A stretch of DNA of 46,622 bases from Streptomyces anandii JCM 4720 (GTDB taxonomy: Bacteria > Actinomycetota > Actinomycetes > Streptomycetales > Streptomycetaceae), in the NCBI RefSeq assembly GCF_014650655.1, contig NZ_BMVJ01000001.1:180994-227615 (forward strand), given 5' to 3'. Shown one piece after another: positions 24,606 to 31,381 of this stretch; position 1 is the stretch's first letter; each line of letters starts with the position of its first letter. The notes beneath the pieces were generated by a model. The model was given only the letters and a program-made list of their open reading frames with translations. It did not search any database and was not told the DNA's origin. Made by a program: the position numbers and the translations under genes.

Positions 24606-25043
24606 GTGAGCGCGACCGCGGACCACGCGGAGGAGCGGACGAACCCGGCCGGCAGGCTGGGGTTCCAGCCCGGACAGGTGGTCCAGGAGATCGGCTACGA
24701 CGACGACGTCGACCAGGAGCTCCGCGAGGCCATCGAGGAAGCGATCGGCAGCGAGCTCGTCGACGAGGACTACGACGACGTGGCCGATGCCGTGGTGCTG
24801 TGGTTCCGCGACGAGGACGGCGACCTGACGGACGCGCTGGTCGACGCCACCACGTACATCGAGGAGGGCGGGGCCATCCTGCTCCTCACGCCGAAGACCG
24901 GCCGTACGGGGTACGTGGAGCCGAGCGACATCTCCGAAGCCGCGACGACGGCGGGTCTGTCGGCCGCCAAGAGCGTCAGCGTGGGCAAGGACTGGAGCGG
25001 CAGCCGGCTGGCGACGCCCAAGGCGGCCAAGTCCAAGAAGTAA
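24606..25043 (+). CDS. DUF3052 family protein
   Basis: A 145-residue acidic protein of the actinobacterial DUF3052 family. The conserved core is RLGFQPGQVVQEIGYDDDVD, then ELVDEDYDDVADAVVLWFRD and GRTGYVEPSDISEAATTAGL. It ends in a Lys-rich tail (KAAKSKK). There are no enzymatic motifs or membrane segments. GTG at 24606 has AGGAGG at good spacing. In Streptomyces it often lies next to aceE and a peroxiredoxin, as here, but its function is not established. A strong hairpin follows, so it is likely transcribed alone. Confidence 0.92.
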   Translation: MSATADHAEERTNPAGRLGFQPGQVVQEIGYDDDVDQELREAIEEAIGSELVDEDYDDVADAVVLWFRDEDGDLTDALVDATTYIEEGGAILLLTPKTGRTGYVEPSDISEAATTAGLSAAKSVSVGKDWSGSRLATPKAAKSKK

Positions 25044-25065
25044 CCGTAACCGTCCACGGACGACC

Positions 25066-25093
25066 GGACGGGCCGATTCGCGTCGGCCCGTCC
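25066..25093 (+). terminator. Hairpin terminator after the DUF3052 gene
   Basis: GGACGGGCCGA (25066-25076) pairs perfectly with TCGGCCCGTCC (25083-25093) around a TTCGCG loop, 22 nt past the stop codon. Confidence 0.82.
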
Positions 25094-25161
25094 GCAGGCC
25101 TGCGGTGATCGCTGCGTAGGGTGGTACCACCCGAACAGTCCCACCGAAGGGAAGCAGGACG

Positions 25162-25620
25162 ATGGCGATCCAGGTCGGAGACAAGGCGCCCGACTTCGAG
25201 CTCAAGGACAACCACGGCCGGACGGTACGGCTGTCCGACTTCCGCGGCGAGAAGAACGTGGTGCTGCTGTTCTACCCGTTCGCCTTCACCGGCGTGTGCA
25301 CCGGCGAGCTGTGCGCGCTGCGCGACAACCTGCCCCGGTTCGTCAACGACGACACCCAGCTGCTCGCCGTCTCCAACGACTCCGTCCCCACCCTGCGCGT
25401 CTTCGCCGAGCAGGAGGGCCTGGAGTACCCCCTGCTGAGCGACTTCTGGCCGCACGGGAACACCTCGCGCGACTACGGCGTCTTCGCCGAGGACAAGGGT
25501 TGCGCCGTGCGCGGGACCTTCATCATCGACAAGGAGGGCGTCGTGCGCTGGACCGTGGTCAACGACCTGCCGGACGCCCGTGACCTGAACGAGTACGTGA
25601 AGGCCCTCGACACCCTGTGA
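25162..25620 (+). CDS. Peroxiredoxin, AhpE/AhpC-TSA type
   Basis: A 152-residue thiol peroxidase that reduces hydrogen peroxide, alkyl hydroperoxides or peroxynitrite. The active site is [20 protein letters not shown], with peroxidatic Cys46 and a second Cys51 five residues later; this arrangement is typical of the AhpE-like class. The thioredoxin fold continues through [15 protein letters not shown] and [14 protein letters not shown] further Cys lies in [10 protein letters not shown]. There is no signal peptide. ATG at 25162 has GCAGGA upstream. The gene ends 113 bp before the first terD gene, so oxidative and Ter-type stress functions are neighbours here. Confidence 0.93.
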   Translation: MAIQVGDKAPDFELKDNHGRTVRLSDFRGEKNVVLLFYPFAFTGVCTGELCALRDNLPRFVNDDTQLLAVSNDSVPTLRVFAEQEGLEYPLLSDFWPHGNTSRDYGVFAEDKGCAVRGTFIIDKEGVVRWTVVNDLPDARDLNEYVKALDTL

Positions 25621-25733
25621 TTCTTCGGCTCCATGGCCTGCGGGGTGCGGGAACCCGTCACTAGGATCGACACGTTGATCCCATATCCGATGAACGACGG
25701 GGCTCCCCGCCCCCGGACACCAATGGAGGACTC

Positions 25734-26309
25734 GTGGGAGTCAGCCTCAGCAAGGGCGGCAACGTATCGCTGACGAAGGAGGCCCCGGGCCTGACCGCGG
25801 TCCTCGTCGGCCTGGGCTGGGACGCCCGCACCACCACGGGCACCGACTTCGACCTCGACGCCAGCGCACTGCTGCTGAACAACTCCGGCAAGGTCGGCAA
25901 CGACCAGAACTTCGTCTTCTTCAACAACCTCAAGAGCCCCGACGGCTCCGTGGAGCACACCGGCGACAACCTCACCGGTGAGGGCGAGGGCGACGACGAG
26001 GTGATCAAGGTCAACCTCGCGGGCGTCCCCGCGGACGTCGACAAGATCGTCTTCCCGGTCTCGATCTACGAGGCCGAGAACCGCCAGCAGTCCTTCGGTC
26101 AGGTCCGCAACGCCTACATCCGCGTGGTGAACCAGGCCGGCGGCGCGGAGATCGCCCGCTACGACCTGAGCGAGGATGCCTCCACCGAGACCGCCATGGT
26201 CTTCGGCGAGCTCTACCGCAACGGCGCGGAGTGGAAGTTCCGCGCCATCGGCCAGGGGTACGCCTCGGGCCTGCGCGGCATCGCCCAGGACTTCGGTGTG
26301 AACGTCTGA
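25734..26309 (+). CDS. TerD family stress protein (first copy)
   Basis: A 191-residue canonical TerD protein of the calcium-binding tellurium-resistance family. Landmarks are [19 protein letters not shown], the acidic site [33 protein letters not shown], and the conserved end [20 protein letters not shown]. Family members contribute to tolerance of tellurite, oxidants and envelope stress, probably at the membrane. GTG at 25734 has GGAGGA upstream. It is about 70% similar by eye to the next gene and was probably duplicated. A strong hairpin separates the two, so the second may be expressed independently. Confidence 0.93.
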   Translation: MGVSLSKGGNVSLTKEAPGLTAVLVGLGWDARTTTGTDFDLDASALLLNNSGKVGNDQNFVFFNNLKSPDGSVEHTGDNLTGEGEGDDEVIKVNLAGVPADVDKIVFPVSIYEAENRQQSFGQVRNAYIRVVNQAGGAEIARYDLSEDASTETAMVFGELYRNGAEWKFRAIGQGYASGLRGIAQDFGVNV

Positions 26310-26368
26310 GCCACCCGGCCGAACCGGTCCGGTCGGTCGCAACCGTCCGGGTCGAACGCACGACCGTC

Positions 26369-26398
26369 CGGCGCCGCGCGGGTTTCCGCGCGGCGCCG
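26369..26398 (+). terminator. 13-bp perfect hairpin between the two terD genes
   Basis: CGGCGCCGCGCGG (26369-26381) pairs with CCGCGCGGCGCCG (26386-26398) around a GTTT loop. It lies 59 nt past the first terD stop and 48 nt before the second start. Confidence 0.78.
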
Positions 26399-26445
26399 TA
26401 CGTGCAGGACAACACAGAGGCACCATTTCGGGGAGGACCAGCATC

Positions 26446-27024
26446 ATGGGCGTCACGCTCGCCAAGGGGGGCAACGTCTCCCTGTCCAAGGCCGCACCCA
26501 ACCTGACCAACGTCATGGTCGGACTCGGCTGGGACGCGCGCTCCACCACCGGAGCCCCCTTCGACCTGGACGCGAGCGCCCTGCTGTGCGGCGCGGGCAA
26601 CCGGGTGCTGGGCGACGAGTGGTTCGTCTTCTACAACCAGCTCAAGAGCCCGGACGGCTCGGTGGAGCACACCGGCGACAACCTCACAGGTGAGGGCGAG
26701 GGCGACGACGAGTCGATCCTGGTCGACCTCACCAAGGTGCCGCTGCACTGCGAGAAGATCGTCTTCCCGGTCTCCATCCACATGGCCGACGAGCGCGGCC
26801 AGACCTTCGGCCAGGTCTCCAACGCCTTCATCCGGGTCGTCAACCAGGCCGACGGCCAGGAGCTCGCGCGCTACGACCTGAGCGAGGACGCCTCCACCGA
26901 GACCGCCATGATCTTCGGCGAGCTCTACCGCTACCAGGGCGAATGGAAGTTCCGCGCCGTGGGGCAGGGGTACGCGTCCGGACTGCGCGGGATCGCTCTA
27001 GACTTCGGAGTCAATGTTTCGTAA
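26446..27024 (+). CDS. TerD family stress protein (second copy)
   Basis: A 192-residue TerD protein, paralogous to the gene just upstream. The same sites are present: [74 protein letters not shown] and [19 protein letters not shown]. It differs by a Cys in place of the hydrophobic run after DASALL. ATG at 26446 has GGGAGG upstream. It is followed after 75 bp by the terC-like gene, with a C/G hairpin in the gap. Its role is inferred from the family: calcium-linked stress resistance as part of a membrane-associated TerC/TerD assembly. Confidence 0.93.
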   Translation: MGVTLAKGGNVSLSKAAPNLTNVMVGLGWDARSTTGAPFDLDASALLCGAGNRVLGDEWFVFYNQLKSPDGSVEHTGDNLTGEGEGDDESILVDLTKVPLHCEKIVFPVSIHMADERGQTFGQVSNAFIRVVNQADGQELARYDLSEDASTETAMIFGELYRYQGEWKFRAVGQGYASGLRGIALDFGVNVS

Positions 27025-27039
27025 AGCCCGGCGTGGCGC

Positions 27040-27058
27040 GGGGGGCAAACCTCCCCCC
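27040..27058 (+). terminator. GGGGGG/CCCCCC hairpin between terD and terC
   Basis: GGGGGG (27040-27045) faces CCCCCC (27053-27058) across a CAAACCT loop, 15 nt past the second terD stop. It may attenuate rather than fully stop transcription into terC. Confidence 0.45.
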
Positions 27059-27099
27059 AGCCCCGCCCGGGGACCCCCAGCAGACGGATTGGGTAGCCA

Positions 27100-28291
27100 G
27101 TGCTTCTGAAAACCTTCGGCTGGTCGTTCGCGATTACCGCGCTCGGCCTGGTCGCCGCGGTCTTCTACGGGGGGTGGACCGCTTTCGGCATCGTGGCGAT
27201 CCTGTCCATCCTCGAGATCTCGCTGTCCTTCGACAACGCGGTCGTCAACGCCGGAATCCTGAAGAAGATGAATGCCTTCTGGCAGAAGATCTTCCTCACG
27301 GTCGGCGTGCTCATCGCGGTCTTCGGCATGCGGCTGGTCTTCCCCGTCGTGATCGTCGCCATCAGCGCCAAGATGGGGCCGATCGAGGCCGTCGACCTCG
27401 CGCTCAACAACAAGGACCGCTACCAGCAACTGGTGACCGACGCCCACCCGGCGATCGCCGCCTTCGGCGGCATGTTCCTGTTGATGATCTTCCTCGACTT
27501 CATCTTCGAGGACCGGGACATCCAGTGGCTGCGCTGGATCGAGCGGCCGCTGGCCAAGCTCGGCAAGGTCGACATGCTGTCGGTCTGCATCTCCCTGGTC
27601 GTCCTGCTGATCACCTCCTTCACCTTCGCCACCCACGCCCACCAGCACGGCGGCGCGCACGCCGACAAGGCGCAGACGGTACTGATCGCCGGCATCGCCG
27701 GCCTCATCACGTACATGGTCGTCGGCGGCCTGTCCGGCTACTTCGAGGACAAGCTCGAGGAAGAGGAGGAGCGCGAGCACGAGGAGGAGGAAGAGGCCGC
27801 GCGCACCGGGCGCAAACGCTCGGCGGCCGTGCTCGCCGGCAAGGCGGCGTTCTTCATGTTCCTCTACCTCGAGGTCCTGGACGCGTCCTTCTCCTTCGAC
27901 GGCGTGATCGGCGCCTTCGCCATCACCAACGACATCGTTCTGATGGCCCTCGGCCTCGGCATCGGCGCCATGTACGTCCGGTCCCTGACGGTCTACCTGG
28001 TCCGCCAGGGCACCCTCGACGACTACGTCTACCTGGAGCACCCTGGTCCGCCAGGGCACCCTCGACGACTACGTCTACCTGGAGCACGGCGCGCACTACG
28101 CCATCGGCGCCCTGGCCGTGATCCTCATGGTCACCATCCAGTACGAGATCAACGAGGTCATCACCGGTCTCGTCGGCGTCGTCCTGATCGCCTGGTCCTT
28201 CTGGTCCTCGGTGCGCCGCAACCGCGCGCTGGCGGCCGCGGAGGAGGCCGCGGGCTCGGACGCCAAGACGGAAGTGTCCTCCAAGGTGTGA
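27100..28291 (+). pseudogene. TerC-family membrane protein (DUF475 type), frameshifted by a 46-bp tandem duplication
   Basis: Residues 1-314 are a normal TerC-like/DUF475 membrane protein: hydrophobic start LKTFGWSFAITALGL, acidic in-membrane motif SFDNAVVNAGIL, helices FGGMFLLMIFLDFIFED and VVLLITSFTFATHAH, a Glu-rich cytoplasmic loop (EEEEEREHEEEEE), then a second motif SFDGVIGAFAITND. At 27996-28041 a 46-bp segment is repeated exactly at 28042-28087. Because 46 is not a multiple of three, the frame shifts after YVYLEH. The true C-terminus (GAHYAIGALAVILMV to the TGA at 28289-28291) remains intact in the other frame. Removing one copy restores 381 residues. Read as it stands, translation runs to 28836, giving 578 residues whose last ~264 are nonsense overlapping the next gene. 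GTG at 27100 has a weak ribosome-binding site. A sequencing or assembly error is possible. Confidence 0.85.
27996..28087 (+). repeat. Exact 46-bp tandem duplication inside terC
   Basis: 27996-28041 and 28042-28087 are identical, each beginning CCTGGTCCGCCAGGG and ending TACCTGGAGCAC. The short motif TACCTGG occurs at both ends of the unit, which could have served as microhomology for slippage. Confidence 0.95.
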
Positions 28292-28318
28292 CGCCCCCCG
28301 GGGCGAGGAACGCTCTGA

Positions 28319-28377
28319 GCGGGGCGGCCCGCGGGAAGGGGCGGCGAGCAGCCGTCCGTGCCCCGGGGCCGCCCCGC
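28319..28377 (+). terminator. 12-bp inverted repeat after terC
   Basis: GCGGGGCGGCCC (28319-28330) is the exact inverse of GGGCCGCCCCGC (28366-28377). The 35-nt spacer is GC rich. It lies between terC and the next gene, and is probably a terminator or attenuator. Confidence 0.6.
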
Positions 28378-28423
28378 GGCATGTGTGCGGGGCAGTGGGT
28401 GCGGTCGAGCGTGGGGGCGGGAG

Positions 28424-29158
28424 ATGGGTTTCTTCGACGGTCTGCTGGGCGGGCGCGGACAGGACTTCGACTCGGGCAGCGCCGCGAGCAACGCGATCGA
28501 ACTGACCAAGCGGCACCACCAGGTGTCGCTGACCAAGCAGGGCGCGGCCACCGGGCATCTGCGCGTCAACCTGACCTGGCGGATGCGCACCTCCGACATC
28601 GGCGGCTCCGCCCGGGAGAGCCTGCTGCGGCACCCCTTCAAGGCGCTCAGGCCGCCGGAGGTGATGGGCCACAGCCAGTCCATGGTCAACGTCGACCTCG
28701 ACCTGGGCTGCCTGTACGAGCTGGCCGACGGCACCAAGGGCGTGGTCCAGCCGCTCGGCGGGTTCCTCGGGGACGTCAACGCCCCGCCGTACGTGAAGCT
28801 CAGCGGCGACGACCGGTTCGGTTCCGCCTCCGGTGAGACGATCTACGTCAACCTCGACCACCGCGACGACATCAAGCGCCTGCTGGTCTTCGTCTACATC
28901 TACGACCAGACCCCGGCCTTCGACCGCACCCACGCGATCGTCACGCTCTACCCGAGCAACGGCCCGCGCATCGAGATCGGTCTCGACGAGCGCCAGCCGC
29001 AGGCCCGCTCCTGCGCTGTCGTCCTGATCGAGAACGTCAAGGGAGAGCTGGTCGTGCGCCGCGAGGTCAAGTTCGTCTACGGCTTCCAGTCGGAACTGGA
29101 CCGGCTGTACGGCTGGGGATTGCAGTGGGGCCGCGGCTACAAGACCGCCGACCGGTGA
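28424..29158 (+). CDS. TerD-superfamily protein, larger type (TerA/TerF-like)
   Basis: A 244-residue protein related to TerD but longer and more diverged. It begins MGFFDGLLGGRGQDFDSGSA and has a core of VSLTKQGAATGHLRVNLTWRM, VNVDLDLGCLYELADG, PYVKLSGDDRFGSASGETIY, VFVYIYDQTPAFDRTHAIVT and VRREVKFVYGFQSELDRLYG. The acidic residues match the calcium-site region of TerD. ATG at 28424 is preceded by GGGGGCGG; an in-frame ATG at 28358 lies within the upstream inverted repeat and is less likely. It converges with the next terD. The out-of-frame extension of the damaged terC overlaps its first 413 bp on the same strand. Confidence 0.88.
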   Translation: MGFFDGLLGGRGQDFDSGSAASNAIELTKRHHQVSLTKQGAATGHLRVNLTWRMRTSDIGGSARESLLRHPFKALRPPEVMGHSQSMVNVDLDLGCLYELADGTKGVVQPLGGFLGDVNAPPYVKLSGDDRFGSASGETIYVNLDHRDDIKRLLVFVYIYDQTPAFDRTHAIVTLYPSNGPRIEIGLDERQPQARSCAVVLIENVKGELVVRREVKFVYGFQSELDRLYGWGLQWGRGYKTADR

Positions 29159-29163
29159 GCCGG

Positions 29164-29179
29164 CGGGGCCGGCGCCCCG
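29164..29179. terminator. Short hairpin between convergent Ter genes
   Basis: CGGGGC (29164-29169) pairs with GCCCCG (29174-29179) around a CGGC loop in the 22-bp gap between the convergent genes. Symmetrical, so usable by either. Confidence 0.5.
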
Positions 29180-29180
29180 G

Positions 29181-30008
29181 CTACCGCCCGATGAACTGCG
29201 GTCCCTGCGGCGGCAGCCGGAACTCCGGGTCCGGCGCGGGGCCCACGGGCGGCGGGTAGCCGTACCCCGTCTGCGGATAGCCGTACGCGGGCTGACCGGA
29301 CGCATACGGGCAGCCGTAGGACGGCTGGGCCGTCACGGCGGGCCGGACCGGCTGCGCGGGCAGCTCCGGGGGCAGCGGCTGCGCCGTGGTGGGCGCCGCG
29401 TCCGGCCCGGTGGACGCCGGTGCCGCGGACCACTCCCCGGCCCCCTCGGCGCCCTCCGCCTCCTCCGACTCGTCCACCGAGATGCCGAAGTCGGTCGCGA
29501 GGCCCTTCAGGCCGTTGGAGTAGCCCTCGCCGAGCGCCCGGAACTTCCAGCCCTCTCCGCGCCGGTACAGCTCCCCGCAGATCAGGGCCGTCTCCTGGCC
29601 GGTCTCCGGCTTGATGTCGAAGTGGGCGAGCGGCTCCCCGTCGGCGACGGCCGCGTCGTACAGCGCGATCCGCAGGTCCCGTACGCGGTCGAAGCTCACG
29701 CCGTCCGCCGAGGCGACCAGCAGGATCCGGCCGACCTGGGACTCCAGGCCCGCGAGGTCGGCCTGGACCGTGTCGGTCAGGCCGTCCGCGACCCGCTTCT
29801 TGCCCAGCCGCCACACCTTCCCGCAGGGATGCCGGGGCTGGTTGTAGAAGACGAAGTCCTCGTCGGAGCGCACACGGCCGTCGGGGCCCAGCAGCAGCGC
29901 GGAGGCGTCGACGTCGGGGACCTGCTGCCCGGGCGTCCAGCGCAGCACGGCCCGTACCGTGGCGGCCTCCAGCGGGACGTTGGATCCCTTCAGCATCGCG
30001 TGCGTCAT
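29181..30008 (-). CDS. TerD family protein with Pro/Gln/Tyr-rich C-terminal tail
   Basis: A 275-residue protein. Residues 1-178 form a TerD domain: [70 protein letters not shown] and [19 protein letters not shown]. The remaining ~95 residues are an acidic linker ([13 protein letters not shown]) and a disordered tail with repeated YGYP and PAYG-like motifs. Such tails suit protein-protein or surface contacts. ATG at 30008 has AGGA upstream. It is divergent from the lyase gene; the 198-bp gap contains a 9-bp inverted repeat that may control both. It is the only Ter gene on this strand. Confidence 0.9.
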   Translation of the reverse strand: MTHAMLKGSNVPLEAATVRAVLRWTPGQQVPDVDASALLLGPDGRVRSDEDFVFYNQPRHPCGKVWRLGKKRVADGLTDTVQADLAGLESQVGRILLVASADGVSFDRVRDLRIALYDAAVADGEPLAHFDIKPETGQETALICGELYRRGEGWKFRALGEGYSNGLKGLATDFGISVDESEEAEGAEGAGEWSAAPASTGPDAAPTTAQPLPPELPAQPVRPAVTAQPSYGCPYASGQPAYGYPQTGYGYPPPVGPAPDPEFRLPPQGPQFIGR

Positions 30009-30099
30009 GCGGTCATCCTGCCTTCTCGGTCCTGGTCACGACAACGCGGGGTGAGGGGCGAGGGGGGGAGCCCGACAGGTTCCGACACGGCCGGGTTAC

Positions 30100-30128
30100 C
30101 AGAAGTTCATGCCCGACGGGAACTTCTG
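30100..30128. promoter_or_regulatory. Inverted repeat CAGAAGTTC-N11-GAACTTCTG in a divergent Ter promoter
   Basis: CAGAAGTTC (30100-30108) and GAACTTCTG (30120-30128) are perfect inverses separated by 11 nt, 92 nt upstream of the minus-strand terD start and 79 nt upstream of the lyase start. A TACTAT box lies near 30144. The symmetry and AT content suit a dimeric regulator, though a hairpin is also possible. Confidence 0.5.
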
Positions 30129-30206
30129 ACCGGGATTTGTACGTACTATTACCGGCCACCCTTTCCAAAATCCGACCGGCCGCTCGCATCGTAACGGGGG
30201 AGCTAT

Positions 30207-31373
30207 ATGCGTCATTTCGGGCACCTGGCTCCTGAGGTGCGGCAGCGACTCTTCCACCAGGAGCCGTGCGAGTTCACCGCCGACTCCCCGGCCCGGCTGC
30301 TCTCCGCCGCCCTGGGCGCCACCCTCTACAGCCCGGCCACCCGGCCCCGCCTCGCCGACGACATCGTCAAGCAGGCCCGGCGCGGGGTGGTGTCCATGGT
30401 GCTGTGCCTGGAGGACTCCATCGGCGACGCGGACGTGGCCGCCGGCGAGGCCAACCTCGTCAGCCAGTTCGCCGACCTGGCCGCCCGCCCCGGCGCCGGG
30501 CTCCCACTGCTGTTCATCCGGGTCCGCGTCCCCGGGCAGATACCCGACCTGGTGCGCCGCCTCGGGCCCGCCGTACGGCTGCTGTCCGGCTTCGTGCTGC
30601 CCAAGTTCACCGCGGAGCGCGGACTGCCGTTCCTCGAGGCCGTCGAGGCCGCGGAGGCGGAGTGCGGGCGGCGGCTGTTCGCCATGCCGGTCCTGGAGTC
30701 GCCCGAGCTGCTCTACCGCGAGTCGCGGGTGGAGACCCTGGAGGGCATCTTCCGCGCCGTCGACAAGCACCGGGAGCGGGTGCTCGCCCTGCGCCTGGGC
30801 GTCACCGACTTCTGCTCCTCCTACGGGCTGCGCCGTGCCCCCGACATGACCGCCTACGACGTCCAGGTCGTCGCCTCCGTGATCGCCGACGTGGTGAACA
30901 TGCTGGCCCGCGCGGACGGCACCGGTTTCACCGTGACCGGGCCGGTGTGGGAGTACTTCCGCATGCCGGAACGGATGTTCAAGCCTCAACTGCGTCAGAG
31001 CCCCTTCCTGCAGGTGCAGGCCGTCGAGCTGCGCGAGAGACTGATCGAGCACGCGATGGACGGGCTGCTGCGGGAGATCTCCCTCGACCACGCCAACGGC
31101 CTGCTCGGCAAGACCTGCATCCACCCCTCCCACGTCCTGCCCGTGCACGCGCTGTCGGTCGTCAGCCATGAGGAGTTCAGCGACGCGGCGGACATCCTCA
31201 GACCCGAGCGGGGCGGCGGGGGCGTGCTGAGATCGGCGTACACCAACAAGATGAACGAGGTGAAGCCGCACCGCGCCTGGGCCGAGCGGACCCTGCAGCG
31301 CGCCGAGGTCTTCGGCGTCGCCCGGGAGGACGTCGGTTTCGTGGAGCTGCTCGCCGCCGCCATCCCCAGCTGA
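30207..31373 (+). CDS. TIM-barrel C-C bond lyase (HpcH/HpaI/CitE-like) of the Ter metabolic module
   Basis: A 388-residue aldolase/lyase-type protein. It resembles citrate lyase beta-subunit/HpcH enzymes: VSMVLCLEDSIGDADVAAGE provides the acidic metal-site region, LFIRVRVPG the arginine strand, FVLPKFTA and FAMPVLESPELLYRE the barrel strands, and LGVTDFCSSYGL and GKTCIHPSHV the closing ones. This branch (C-C_Bond_Lyase of Pfam, from memory) occurs with Ter-linked phosphoribosyltransferases, where it is predicted to help make a nucleoside-like metabolite. No substrate has been proven to my knowledge. ATG at 30207 has GGGGAG upstream. It begins a tight three-gene unit: the next gene starts 8 nt after its stop. 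Confidence 0.88.
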   Translation: MRHFGHLAPEVRQRLFHQEPCEFTADSPARLLSAALGATLYSPATRPRLADDIVKQARRGVVSMVLCLEDSIGDADVAAGEANLVSQFADLAARPGAGLPLLFIRVRVPGQIPDLVRRLGPAVRLLSGFVLPKFTAERGLPFLEAVEAAEAECGRRLFAMPVLESPELLYRESRVETLEGIFRAVDKHRERVLALRLGVTDFCSSYGLRRAPDMTAYDVQVVASVIADVVNMLARADGTGFTVTGPVWEYFRMPERMFKPQLRQSPFLQVQAVELRERLIEHAMDGLLREISLDHANGLLGKTCIHPSHVLPVHALSVVSHEEFSDAADILRPERGGGGVLRSAYTNKMNEVKPHRAWAERTLQRAEVFGVAREDVGFVELLAAAIPS

Positions 31374-31381
31374 AGGAACGC

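Noticed and set aside
28042..28836. The 578-residue terC reading frame as a real fusion protein
   Set aside because: Everything after residue 314 is a shadow frame created by the 46-bp duplication; the genuine C-terminus is intact in the other frame, and the next gene has its own start.
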